A DNA stretch of 64,000 bases, taken from Phenylobacterium deserti. GTDB taxonomy: Bacteria > Pseudomonadota > Alphaproteobacteria > Caulobacterales > Caulobacteraceae. Location of the stretch: contig NZ_QFYR01000004.1 in assembly GCF_003254705.1 (NCBI RefSeq), positions 310,001 to 374,000 on the forward strand. The letters are read 5' to 3'. The notes below the pieces were generated by a model. It saw only the letters and a program-made list of their open reading frames with translations, made no database searches and was not told the DNA's origin. This document shows positions 1 through 7,385 of this stretch, piece by piece (position 1 is the first letter of the stretch; every line of letters starts with the position of its first letter). A program made the position numbers and the translations under genes.

Positions 1-71
1 CTGCGGACGGCGGCTCGCACACGAGAGCCCCACAGCCGCCCGGCGCTTGCCCAGCGCCAACCCGTCAGGCC

Positions 72-108
72 CGGCGGCGGCCGTTGTCTGGAGCGACGGC
101 CGCCGCCG
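72..108. repeat. 13-bp inverted repeat near left edge
   Basis: A perfect inverted repeat with 13-bp GC-only-plus-T arms (CGGCGGCGGCCGT and its complement) flanks an 11-nt loop. No clear T-tract follows on either strand, so it may be the terminator of a gene ending left of the window or simply a structured intergenic element. Seen directly; its role is unknown. Confidence 0.45.
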
Positions 109-177
109 ATCTTCTGCGGCTGAAGAAATCCAACTCAAAATTTGCCTTACAGCCGGACGCGTGTTCTCCTTTCGTTC

Positions 178-786
178 ATGAACGAGCCCGCGGCCCTGGC
201 CGAGCAGCAGCTGAACGTCCTGGGACGCCTGGCCGACCTCGGCCTGGCGCTCGCCACGACCCTGCAGCGCCGCGCGCTCGAAGCCGAAGACAGCCACGAG
301 GCCGCCGAGCTCGCCCTCGCCTTCCAGCGCACCGCCCGGGTGGTCGGCCAGTCCATCGCCCTGCAGGACCGCCTGGCCCGCGAGAAAGCCCGCGACCGCC
401 GCGAGCGTGAGGCGCGCCCGGTTGAGGCCCGCCAGATCGAGGCCCGCGCCTCCGAACCGCGCTGCGCGTCCGAGCCCGACGCCGCCTTCCAGCCAGAAGC
501 CTTCCGCCCCTTCGGCCTCGACGACGACACCCTGTTCGAGCACTTCCGCAACGACGTGCTGGAAGCCATCGCCGACCGCCTCTGCGACAAGCTCTCCCGC
601 CTTGCCCCCGCGGGCGAAGCCGACGAGCACGACGATGAGGATGAGGACGACAGAAGATCCTCCCCCTCAGGGGGAGGTGTCGGCAAAGCCGACGGAGGGG
701 GTTTCACCCGCGGCCTACGCCCCTTGAACCCCCTCACCGGCTTCGCCGGAGCTCCCCCTGAAGGGGAGCATCGAAGTTCCGCCTAG
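178..786 (+). CDS. Hypothetical protein with repeat-derived C-terminus
   Basis: Predicted 202 residues from the ATG at 178; an in-frame ATG at 142 would add 12 poorly supported residues. The N-terminal 80 residues are Ala/Leu/Glu-rich and probably helical, and are followed by an Arg/Glu stretch. Near residue 120 is an acidic segment (FGLDDDTLFEHFRNDVLEAI), then an Asp/Glu run (DEHDDEDEDD). The last roughly 44 residues are encoded by two inverted copies of a palindromic intergenic repeat, so that tail looks acquired rather than conserved. No signal peptide or known domain is recognised. Its stop codon overlaps the stop of the convergent GNAT gene. The function is unknown. Confidence 0.7.
   Translation: MNEPAALAEQQLNVLGRLADLGLALATTLQRRALEAEDSHEAAELALAFQRTARVVGQSIALQDRLAREKARDRREREARPVEARQIEARASEPRCASEPDAAFQPEAFRPFGLDDDTLFEHFRNDVLEAIADRLCDKLSRLAPAGEADEHDDEDEDDRRSSPSGGGVGKADGGGFTRGLRPLNPLTGFAGAPPEGEHRSSA
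659..702 (+). repeat. Palindromic G/C-run repeat unit, copy A1
   Basis: The unit has the form CCTCCCCCT-nn-GGGGGAGG, then a small hairpin (GTCGGC-aaa-GCCGAC), then GGAGGGGGT. It lies in frame inside the 3' end of the upstream hypothetical gene. The same plan recurs at 728-768 (inverted) and 1103-1146, so it is a dispersed repeat family in this genome. Confidence 0.75.
728..768 (-). repeat. Palindromic repeat unit, copy A2 (inverted)
   Basis: Read on the minus strand it follows the same plan as copy A1: CTCCCC-run hairpin, then a CCGGC-gaa-GCCGG hairpin, then GAGGGGGT. Together A1 and A2 form an inverted pair separated by 25 nt, which would fold into a long cruciform or RNA stem. Confidence 0.7.
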
Positions 787-1055
787 GCCAGCAGATCCCG
801 ATAGTCATGGCTGCGCCGCAGCCAGGCGGCCGCATAGCCGCAGATGGGCGTGATCTTCAGCCCCTTGTCCTTCGCATCCTGCGCCACCGCCGACATCAGC
901 CGGCCGGCCGCCCCGCTGCCTCTCAGCGCCGGGGGCGAGAACACGTAGTCGATGTACATCCGGTCGCCGGTGAGCCGGTAGTCCGCATAGGACACCTCCC
1001 CCTGCTCCTCCATCTCGTACCGTGACCGTGCGGGATCGTTGCGCAGCTCGCTCAT
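783..1055 (-). CDS. Small GNAT-family N-acetyltransferase (YjdJ-like)
   Basis: At 90 residues this matches the short single-domain GNAT proteins (N-acetyltransf_CG type), which carry only the acetyl-CoA binding core. The stretch FSPPALRGSGAAGRLM (about residues 40-55) corresponds to the beta4-loop-alpha3 pyrophosphate-binding region (R-G-x-G-x-G/A), and GLKITPICGYAAAWLRR resembles the C-terminal strand and helix of this group. The substrate is not predictable. A paralogue of the same subfamily sits at 16519-16833. Its stop codon overlaps that of the convergent upstream gene (shared CTAG), and a palindromic repeat separates it from the thiolase gene. Confidence 0.85.
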   Translation of the reverse strand: MSELRNDPARSRYEMEEQGEVSYADYRLTGDRMYIDYVFSPPALRGSGAAGRLMSAVAQDAKDKGLKITPICGYAAAWLRRSHDYRDLLA

Positions 1056-1102
1056 GATGGGAGAACTTAGGAACCGCCCGATCCGATCCCAACGGCCCAG
1101 TT

Positions 1103-1146
1103 CCTCCCCCTCTGGGGGAGGGGAACCGCGAAGCGGTGGAGGGGGT
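1103..1146 (+). repeat. Palindromic repeat unit, copy B (intergenic)
   Basis: Third copy of the repeat: CCTCCCCCT-ct-GGGGGAGG, then ACCGC-gaa-GCGGT, then GGAGGGGGT. It sits between the GNAT and thiolase genes, just downstream of the thiolase stop. The arms are conserved while the inner hairpin sequence varies with complementary changes, which suggests selection on or origin from folded structure. Confidence 0.7.
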
Positions 1147-1163
1147 CCGCTCAGACCCTCGCC

Positions 1164-2351
1164 TCACACCAGCTCCACCGCCATCGCCGTCGCCTCGCCG
1201 CCGCCGATGCACAGGCTGGCCAGCCCGCGCTTGCCGCCGGTCTGCTCCAGCGCGCTGAGCAAGGTGGCCAGGATCCGCGCCCCCGACGCCCCGATCGGGT
1301 GGCCCAGGGCGCAGGCCCCGCCGTGGACGTTCAGCTTGGCCCGGTCGATCCCCAGCTCCCGCTCGGCGATCATCGCCACCACGGCGAAGGCCTCGTTGAC
1401 CTCGAACAGGTCGACGTCGTCGACGCTCCAGCCGGCCTTCTTCAGCGCCTTCTGCATGGCAGGCACGGGCGCGGTGGTGAACAGCCCGGGCTCGTGGGCA
1501 TGGGCCGCGTGGCTCACCACCCGCGCCACCACCTTGAGGCCCAGCCGCTCGGCCACCGAGGCGCGGGTCATCACCAGGGCCGCCGCCCCGTCGCTGATCG
1601 AGGAGGCGTTGGCCGCGGTGATCGCCCCGTCCTTGGCGAAGGCGGGCTTCAGGGTCGGGATCTTGTTCGGGTCGGCCTTCAGCGGCTGCTCGTCATGCTC
1701 CACCAGCACCGCGCCCTTGCGGGAGACCACCTCGAAGGGGACGATCTCCCGGGCGAAGGCGCCGCTCTCGGTCGCCTGCCGCGCCTTGGCCAGCGAGCCG
1801 ATGGCGTACTCGTCCATCGCCTCGCGGGTGAACTGGTACTGCCGCGCGGTCTCCTCGGCGAAGGAGCCCATCAGCCGGCCGGGCTCGTAGGCGTCCTCCA
1901 GCCCGTCCAGGTACATGCTGTCCAGGATGGCGTCGTGGCCGATCCGCGCCCCGCCGCGGTGCTTGGCCAGCAGGTACGGCGCGCCGGTCATGCTCTCCAT
2001 GCCGCCCGCCACGATCAGGTCGGCGCTGCCGGCCGCCAGGGCGTCGTGCGCCATGATCGCGGCCTGCATGCCGGAGCCGCACATCTTGTTGACGGTGGTC
2101 GCCTCCACCGAGGTCGGCAGCCCGGCGCCCAAGGCCGCCTGCCGCGCCGGCGCCTGCCCCTGCCCCGCCGGCAGGACGCAGCCCATGACGATCTGCTCGA
2201 CGGCGTCGGGGCTGGCGCCCGCCCGCTCCACGGCGGCCCGCACCGCGGCGGCGCCCAGCTCAGTGGCCTTCACGCCGGCGAAGACGCCCTGGAACCCGCC
2301 CATCGGCGTGCGGGCGTAGGAAGCGATGACGACAGGATCGGACGTGCTCAT
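1164..2351 (-). CDS. Acetyl-CoA acetyltransferase (thiolase family)
   Basis: A 395-residue protein, the usual length for a biosynthetic-type thiolase condensing two acetyl-CoA or cleaving 3-ketoacyl-CoA. The nucleophilic cysteine is C91 in NKMCGSGMQ. The catalytic His is H351 in GHPIGASG and the second Cys is C381 in CIGGGEA; all three thiolase signatures are present. It probably acts in the cytosol in acetoacetyl-CoA, PHB or fatty-acid metabolism. The genes beside it (mnmA, GNAT) give no pathway context. The start ATG fits the family N-terminus (VVIASYARTPMG). Whether the preferred substrate is acetyl-CoA or a longer ketoacyl chain cannot be decided from sequence. Confidence 0.93.
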   Translation of the reverse strand: MSTSDPVVIASYARTPMGGFQGVFAGVKATELGAAAVRAAVERAGASPDAVEQIVMGCVLPAGQGQAPARQAALGAGLPTSVEATTVNKMCGSGMQAAIMAHDALAAGSADLIVAGGMESMTGAPYLLAKHRGGARIGHDAILDSMYLDGLEDAYEPGRLMGSFAEETARQYQFTREAMDEYAIGSLAKARQATESGAFAREIVPFEVVSRKGAVLVEHDEQPLKADPNKIPTLKPAFAKDGAITAANASSISDGAAALVMTRASVAERLGLKVVARVVSHAAHAHEPGLFTTAPVPAMQKALKKAGWSVDDVDLFEVNEAFAVVAMIAERELGIDRAKLNVHGGACALGHPIGASGARILATLLSALEQTGGKRGLASLCIGGGEATAMAVELV

Positions 2352-2399
2352 GGCCCTGAAATGACCCCAGGCGGGGGCCGCTTCAAGCCTGACGCGACG

Positions 2400-3587
2400 T
2401 CAGTCGGCGTTGCGGACCGTGCGCTCGATGAAGCCGCCGCCCAGCACCCGGCTCGGCGCCTCCGGCGCATAGAGCACGCAGGCCTGCCCGGGCGCCACGC
2501 CCTCCTCGGCCACGTCGAAGGCCACGCCGGCCTTCCCGTCCACCAGGGCGATCCGCCCCGGCACCGGCTCGCGGGTAGAGCGCACGCGCACCAGCACCGG
2601 CCGGCCTTCGGCGGCCTCGATGGATGCGCCCTCGCCCAGCCAGTTGGTCTCCTTGAGGGTCAAGGCCGTGGTCAGCAGCGCCTCTCTCGGCCCCACCACC
2701 ACCTGCCGCTTGTCGGCGTCGATGCGCACGACGAACAGCGGATCGCCCACCGCCACGTTCAGCCCCCGGCGCTGGCCGATGGTGTAGCGGGTCACCCCCT
2801 CGTGGCGGCCCAGCACCCGGCCGTCCAGGTGCACGATGTCCCCCGCCTCCGCCCCATGCGGGCGCAGGCGGTCGATCAGGGTGGTGTAGCGGCCTTCCGG
2901 CACGAAGCAGATGTCCTGGCTGTCCGGCTTGTCCGCCACGCTCAAGGCGAGCTCCGCCGCCGCCGCCCGCACCAGCGGCTTGGGCAGGCCGCCCAGCGGG
3001 AAGCGCAGGAACGCCAGCTGCTCAGGTGTGGTGGCGAACAGGAAGTAGCTCTGGTCCCGGGCCGGATCGTGCGCCCGGTGCAGCTCCGGCCCGTTCGGCC
3101 CAACCTCGCGGCGCACGTAGTGCCCGGTCGCCATGGCCTCGGCGCCCAGGTCGCGGGCCACGTCCAGCAGGTCGCGGAACTTGACCGTCTGGTTGCAGCG
3201 GATGCACGGGATCGGCGTCTCGCCGCGCAGGTAGCTGTCGGCGAAGTCCTCGATGACCTGCTGCTTGAAGCGGCTTTCGTAGTCCAGGACGTAGTGCGGG
3301 ATGCCGATGGCGTCCGCCGCCGTACGCGCGTCGTGGATGTCCTGGCCGGCGCAGCAGGCACCCTTCTTCTGGATCGCCGCGCCGTGGTCGTAGAGCTGGA
3401 GGGTGACGCCCACCACGTCGTAGCCGGCCTTGGCCAGCAGCGCCGCGGTTACGGTCGAGTCCACCCCGCCGGACATGGCCGCCACGATGCGCGTTCCCGC
3501 AGGCAGGCCGACAGCCTCTCGCGCCGCCTGGACCAGGCGGTCGGACAAGTCGGCGTCAGCCTCGGCGAGGGCGAAGGGCGCAGTCAT
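2400..3587 (-). CDS. mnmA: tRNA-specific 2-thiouridylase MnmA
   Basis: A 395-residue protein that thiolates U34 of tRNA-Lys, -Glu and -Gln, taking sulphur from the cysteine-desulphurase relay. The ATP-pyrophosphatase loop SGGVDST lies at residues 39-45. The two catalytic cysteines are C131 (in CNQTVKF) and C227 (in [10 protein letters not shown]), matching Cys102 and Cys199 of the E. coli enzyme. A CC pair at about 78-79 precedes them. The C-terminal part has the expected beta-barrel features (VSTREP/GRIAL region). It is cytosolic and lies 48 bp upstream of the thiolase gene on the same strand, so the two may be co-transcribed. Confidence 0.96.
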   Translation of the reverse strand: MTAPFALAEADADLSDRLVQAAREAVGLPAGTRIVAAMSGGVDSTVTAALLAKAGYDVVGVTLQLYDHGAAIQKKGACCAGQDIHDARTAADAIGIPHYVLDYESRFKQQVIEDFADSYLRGETPIPCIRCNQTVKFRDLLDVARDLGAEAMATGHYVRREVGPNGPELHRAHDPARDQSYFLFATTPEQLAFLRFPLGGLPKPLVRAAAAELALSVADKPDSQDICFVPEGRYTTLIDRLRPHGAEAGDIVHLDGRVLGRHEGVTRYTIGQRRGLNVAVGDPLFVVRIDADKRQVVVGPREALLTTALTLKETNWLGEGASIEAAEGRPVLVRVRSTREPVPGRIALVDGKAGVAFDVAEEGVAPGQACVLYAPEAPSRVLGGGFIERTVRNAD

Positions 3588-3780
3588 GGCGGGCTATTTA
3601 TAGTCACGGATGGCCGATTGCGAGGGTCAGGCCCGTCGCAGGTGCGAGCGCTACCATGGCGAAAGCGTGATCTTCGGCGTCACAGTCCTGCTGTAAACTG
3701 CGCTCATCGTCCGCGAGTACCGGCGAGGGAGATGCGCACCGCACGCTCCACTCCGCCACTGCTCAACGGGGGAGCAGACC

Positions 3781-3972
3781 ATGATGAACCAATATCGGAT
3801 CTACGTGCTCAACCGGCAGGATCGCATCGCCGATGCTCTGGAAGAGGATCTGCCGAACGACCGGCGCGCGCTCGAGCGGGCCGAGGCTCTCTCGGCCGGC
3901 CAGTACGCCGCGGAGGTGTGGGACGGCGAGCGCCTTGTGGGCCGCCTGGGCGGCGAACTCCGCCTGGGCTGA
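3781..3972 (+). CDS. Small hypothetical protein (63 aa)
   Basis: A strong ribosome-binding site (GGGGGAG, 6 nt before the ATG) supports translation. The 63-residue product begins MMNQYRIYVLNRQDRI and contains a charged helix rich in Asp, Glu and Arg, ending in EVWDGERLVGRLGGELRLG. The latter resembles the AEVWDGxRxV pattern of small alphaproteobacterial proteins of unknown function. No signal peptide, membrane segment or cysteine is present. It lies alone between mnmA and the convergent flgL gene, 5 bp from the flgL stop. No function is proposed. Confidence 0.7.
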   Translation: MMNQYRIYVLNRQDRIADALEEDLPNDRRALERAEALSAGQYAAEVWDGERLVGRLGGELRLG

Positions 3973-3977
3973 GCCCG

Positions 3978-4904
3978 CTACTTCAGCAGGTTCAGCAACG
4001 AGCTGGACTGCAGCGTCATGAACACCTGAGCCGAGGCCTGGACGGCGATCTGCGCCATCTGCAGCTGGGTGGCGGCCATGGCCATGTCGGCATCCGTGAC
4101 GTCGCCGATCATGCCCTTGACCGCATCGTCGCGGGTGACCAGCCGCTCGGCGACATCTTTGACCTGCTTCTGGGCCAGGCCGTTCTGGGCGGTCAGCGCG
4201 GTCAGGTCCGTCCGCACCGTGTCCCAGGTGGCGAGCTGGCTCTGCAGGAAGTTGGACTGCGCGGTCGTCAGTTTGCCGTTGAACGGCCCGTCCGGCCCCT
4301 CTTCGAACGCTTGGATCGCCTGATAGGCCGCCAGCAGGTCCTCTCCGAGCTCGGACGCCAGGAAGCCGGTTCCCACGGTGGTGGAGTCGTCGAGCTTGGC
4401 TTGCGCCTTGTATTCGTCGTTATGCAGGAAGCTGGCGACCGGCCCGCTCGTCAGCTCGGCCATGCTCTGGGCGGACACCGGCTTGGTCTCGATTTGACCG
4501 CCAGCGAACAAGAACTTGCCGTTGTAGCGGGTGTTCAACCCGTCGATCGCATTGCGCAGCTGCGCCTTGATGTCCTCCATCAAAGCGTCCGCGCGGCCGG
4601 CGGCGATGGCGTCGGCGATCGACTGCCGCGTCGTGCCCGCCGCGTCGGTGATCTGGTTCAGGGCCGCGTCCTGGGTCGCCAGCCGGTCGGCGACGATGGA
4701 GTTCTGCTCCTGGTACATCTTCACCCGCGCCTGCACGGTCCGCATGGCCGTGAGCATCTCGGCGCTGGTGGCGAAGTCCTTGAGGTCCTTGCCCTTCTTC
4801 TGGGTGCCGACCTGTTCGCCAGCCTCCAGCTGGTTCTGCTGCGCGACCATCAGGTTCGCTAGCACCGTGTTGTAGGACGAGGTGGTTGAGATGCGCGCGA
4901 CCAT
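3978..4904 (-). CDS. flgL: Flagellar hook-filament junction protein FlgL
   Basis: A 308-residue member of the flagellin-like HAP3 family. The N-terminus (MVARISTTSSYNTVLANLM) matches the D0 helix of FlgL, and the C-terminus (AATQLQMAQIAVQAS..LLNLLK) matches the pairing C-terminal flagellin helix. The middle carries YNGKFLFAGGQ, a FlgL hallmark. It forms the junction between hook and filament outside the cell and is exported by the flagellar type III apparatus without a cleaved signal. It starts 11 bp after flgK ends, so it is probably translated from the same sigma-54-dependent transcript. Confidence 0.95.
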   Translation of the reverse strand: MVARISTTSSYNTVLANLMVAQQNQLEAGEQVGTQKKGKDLKDFATSAEMLTAMRTVQARVKMYQEQNSIVADRLATQDAALNQITDAAGTTRQSIADAIAAGRADALMEDIKAQLRNAIDGLNTRYNGKFLFAGGQIETKPVSAQSMAELTSGPVASFLHNDEYKAQAKLDDSTTVGTGFLASELGEDLLAAYQAIQAFEEGPDGPFNGKLTTAQSNFLQSQLATWDTVRTDLTALTAQNGLAQKQVKDVAERLVTRDDAVKGMIGDVTDADMAMAATQLQMAQIAVQASAQVFMTLQSSSLLNLLK

Positions 4905-4915
4905 CGAAGGCTTCC

Positions 4916-7012
4916 TCAGACGGTGTTCGTCAGGACATCGAACAGTTCCTTCGCCGCCTGGATCATGCGGGCGGAGGCGTTGAAGGCCTGCTGATAGGTG
5001 GTGAGCCGGACCAGTTCCTCGTCGAGGTTCACGCCTTCGACGGACTGGCGGCGGTTGTTGGCTTCAGTCTTCACCGCGTTGGCGCTGCCGGCGCGCGTTT
5101 CGGCGGCGGCGGCCTCTCGGCCGATGGCGCCGCCCATTTCGCTGGCGTAGCGCGAGACGCTCATCTTGCCGCCGGCAAGCACGCCCGCCGACTGGAACTG
5201 GGTGATCACGTCGCCCGAAGCCGCGAGCAGGCGAGCGCCGTCCCCGTCGCCGGGGGTGAGGGCCGGCGCGCCGGCTGCGACGTTGAGGTTCAGCTTGGCC
5301 AGCGCCAGCTTCGCCGAGTTGGCGGCGATCGCGGGATCAAGGCTGAAGTTGTTCGCCCGAGCCGAACGGACGGCCGCGCCGATGCCGAACAGCTGGCTCA
5401 TGGCCGGTCCGCTCGCGCCGCGCTGAGTGTCGTCTCGCAGCACCGACACATTGGCGTTCAGCGGGGGCCCACTTGAGAAGTTCAGTGCGCCGACCGCATC
5501 CAGATTGAACTGACCGTAGAGGCCGACACCCGTGGACGAGCTGTTCAGCTCGTTCAGCAGATCCGCCATGGTGCCGCCGGACGGAATGGTGACCGTCACG
5601 TCGGAGATGGGCTTCCCGTCCGGCTGCGCCAGCCGCAGGGTAATCTGGTCGCCGCCATTGAAGCCGTGGGCGTCGCCCAGCGTCAGCCCAGTGTCGAAGT
5701 TGGTGATGCCATCCGAACGGATCAGGTCATTCAGGCCGAAAAAGTGCGAGAACGCACGGCCGGCTTTCATCGACGTGCCTTCGTCGATGGCCACGCCGTT
5801 CCCGCCGCTGGCGCTGATGCTGAGGGCGCCGGCCGAGAAGGTCGCCGTGCCCATGCCGCCAAGCGCGCCGTCCAGGGTGCTCAGGAAGCTGGCCGGGCTG
5901 AAGCCGGTGGCCGGCCCGCCGTCGACGCTCATCGTGCCGTTGTCGAAGTCGATGTCGACCCGGCGCTGGAGGACGCCCGCGGCGTTGACGATGGCGACCG
6001 TCGTCTTGCCCGTGAAGCCACCCACGGCGGTGTCGATGTCGAGACCCGTATCTCGGCCCGTCAGGCTTGCGGGCGCTGGCACCGCGCTGGCGGCGTTGTG
6101 CGCAGCGTTCAGCTGATCCGTGGCGCGGGTCATGAACTCGCCGAGCTGATCGGAGATCGCCGGGAGCTGAACGTCGCGGAGATCGAGGAGCCCGCGTACC
6201 GCGCCGCTCTTGATCAGGATGGGCTGGGTGCTGACCCCGCTGGCCGAGGTCACGGAGATGTAGCCGCGCGCGCCGTCGTTGCGCACATAGTTCAGGGTGG
6301 CGGCGCCGTCGCCGCTGAGCTTCACCCCTTCGGCCGAGCGGATCTCGATCCCGCCCTGGGAGCGCCCCGACACCTTGATGTCGATCATGGTGGCGAGCTC
6401 GTCCACCAGCTGAGCCTGGATGTTTTCCGAGCCCGACGCGTCTTGGTCCACCAGCTTGGCGCGGGTGATGTCGCCGTTGAGCCGGTTGATCTCCTTGAGC
6501 AGATCGTTGGCGCGCGCGATGTCCGACTTGATTTGGGAGTCCAGCGTGCCGGCGATCTGCGTCAGCTGGCCGTTGATCCGCTTCGCCTCGGCCAGCATGT
6601 CCTGGACGTTGTTCAGCGCCTGACCGCGGCGCAGGCTGGAGGCGGGATCGTTGCTGGCCGCGCTGAACGCCGAATAGATGTCGTCCAGACGGCTGAAGAA
6701 GAACGTGTCGCTGGACGGGTCGCCAAACAGGCTCTGGGCGTTGTCCAGGTACTTGGAGACGACGTCCCATCGCGAGGCTTCGGAGCCGGCGGCCAGGGTG
6801 GCGAGCTGGAGGTACTGGTCGGTGACGCGGCTGAGGCCAGTGACCTCGACGCCCATGCCCGACCCGTTGACCACGACCGGGCGCTGGTTGACCGTCTTGC
6901 GGACGTAGCCAGGCGTATTGACGTTGGCGATGTTGTCCGAGACCGCGCGTAGCCCGGTCTGGGCCGCCATGAGGCCGGAGTTCGCCGTCTTCAGCGTCGC
7001 TGTGAGCGACAT
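4916..7012 (-). CDS. flgK: Flagellar hook-associated protein FlgK (HAP1)
   Basis: The start is placed at the ATG at 7012, giving 698 residues, because the family N-terminus MSLTATLKTANSGLMAAQTG begins there. The open frame continues upstream only as non-conserved sequence that would cross the promoter. The N-terminal flagellar rod motif (ANSGL..AVSDNIANVNTPGY) and the C-terminal NLDEELVRLTTYQQAFNASARMI domain are both intact. FlgK forms the first ring of the hook-filament junction and is a type III export substrate. It is 11 bp upstream of flgL. A GG-N10-GC sigma-54 promoter lies about 130 nt upstream, so late, checkpoint-controlled expression is likely. Confidence 0.96.
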   Translation of the reverse strand: MSLTATLKTANSGLMAAQTGLRAVSDNIANVNTPGYVRKTVNQRPVVVNGSGMGVEVTGLSRVTDQYLQLATLAAGSEASRWDVVSKYLDNAQSLFGDPSSDTFFFSRLDDIYSAFSAASNDPASSLRRGQALNNVQDMLAEAKRINGQLTQIAGTLDSQIKSDIARANDLLKEINRLNGDITRAKLVDQDASGSENIQAQLVDELATMIDIKVSGRSQGGIEIRSAEGVKLSGDGAATLNYVRNDGARGYISVTSASGVSTQPILIKSGAVRGLLDLRDVQLPAISDQLGEFMTRATDQLNAAHNAASAVPAPASLTGRDTGLDIDTAVGGFTGKTTVAIVNAAGVLQRRVDIDFDNGTMSVDGGPATGFSPASFLSTLDGALGGMGTATFSAGALSISASGGNGVAIDEGTSMKAGRAFSHFFGLNDLIRSDGITNFDTGLTLGDAHGFNGGDQITLRLAQPDGKPISDVTVTIPSGGTMADLLNELNSSSTGVGLYGQFNLDAVGALNFSSGPPLNANVSVLRDDTQRGASGPAMSQLFGIGAAVRSARANNFSLDPAIAANSAKLALAKLNLNVAAGAPALTPGDGDGARLLAASGDVITQFQSAGVLAGGKMSVSRYASEMGGAIGREAAAAETRAGSANAVKTEANNRRQSVEGVNLDEELVRLTTYQQAFNASARMIQAAKELFDVLTNTV

Positions 7013-7046
7013 GGGACCAATCCTCAGCCCGGCAAAGCCTGCGCGG

Positions 7047-7065
7047 CCCGGCGGATTCTGCCGGG
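7047..7065. promoter_or_regulatory. ftr-like inverted repeat in flgK leader
   Basis: CCCGGC-N7-GCCGGG is a perfect inverted repeat with 6-bp arms. It shares the CGGC-N7-GCCG plan with the element at 7231-7248 and resembles the FlbD-binding ftr sequences of Caulobacter flagellar promoters. It lies downstream of the predicted flgK transcription start, where ftr elements are also known. A third, poorer match starts near 7028 (CCCGGCAAAG). Confidence 0.5.
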
Positions 7066-7154
7066 AACTTTCGGGAACGCATGCGCAAAGCGCGGGAGAA
7101 AACCGTTGGAAATCAATGACGCCGCTTCTGAGCGTCGCTGACCCGAACAAGCAG

Positions 7155-7172
7155 GCGCAAGAGCTGGGCCAC
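7155..7172 (-). promoter_or_regulatory. Sigma-54 promoter for flgK-flgL
   Basis: On the minus strand the sequence is GTGGCCCAGCTCTTGCGC, which has the invariant GG-N10-GC spacing and matches TGGCAC-N5-TTGC closely. The predicted start of transcription is near 7145, leaving a leader of about 130 nt before flgK. Flagellar late genes in Caulobacter use this sigma factor with FlbD. Confidence 0.75.
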
Positions 7173-7230
7173 TTCGAGCGGATTGGTTCCCGGATCGCTC
7201 GGCATTCTGCGCCGAGCACACCGTCGGGGG

Positions 7231-7248
7231 CCCGGCAAAAACCGCCGA
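7231..7248. promoter_or_regulatory. ftr-like enhancer element (candidate FlbD site)
   Basis: CCCGGCAAAAACCGCCGA contains CGGC-N7-GCCG and strongly resembles Caulobacter ftr enhancers bound by the sigma-54 activator FlbD. Its centre is about 95 bp upstream of both predicted start sites, the flgK start to the left and the fliK start to the right. A single shared enhancer is therefore plausible. FlbD itself is not encoded in the window. Confidence 0.6.
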
Positions 7249-7308
7249 GACCGCGAAGTCCTGCCAGCGGATCATCCGGATTACCCAATGAAAACAGCAG
7301 CTAATTGG

Positions 7309-7325
7309 TTGGCGCGAAGGTTGCT
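7309..7325 (+). promoter_or_regulatory. Sigma-54 promoter for fliK-flgD-flgE
   Basis: TTGGCGCGAAGGTTGCT has GG-N10-GC spacing and near-consensus -24 (TTGGCGC) and -12 (TTGCT) elements. The predicted transcription start is near 7336, about 50 nt before the GTG start proposed for fliK. This excludes the TTG at 7305 as the fliK start. Confidence 0.78.
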
Positions 7326-7385
7326 GCGGAACGTTCGAATGAGCCCGGCGCAGGATGCGCTCTCATCTTCAGATTTGAGCCAGCA

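Noticed and set aside
1299..4862. Open frame of more than 1000 codons on the plus strand
   Set aside because: It runs antisense through the thiolase, mnmA and flgL genes. In GC-rich DNA such shadow frames are common; its translation is low-complexity and has no recognisable domain.
7168..7182. Plus-strand GG-N10-GC overlapping the flgK promoter
   Set aside because: The -12 half is poor (CGAGC) and there is a much better sigma-54 promoter for fliK at 7309-7325.
7013..7288. Upstream extension of flgK
   Set aside because: The family N-terminus begins at 7012 and the extension crosses both sigma-54 promoters and the ftr-like element.
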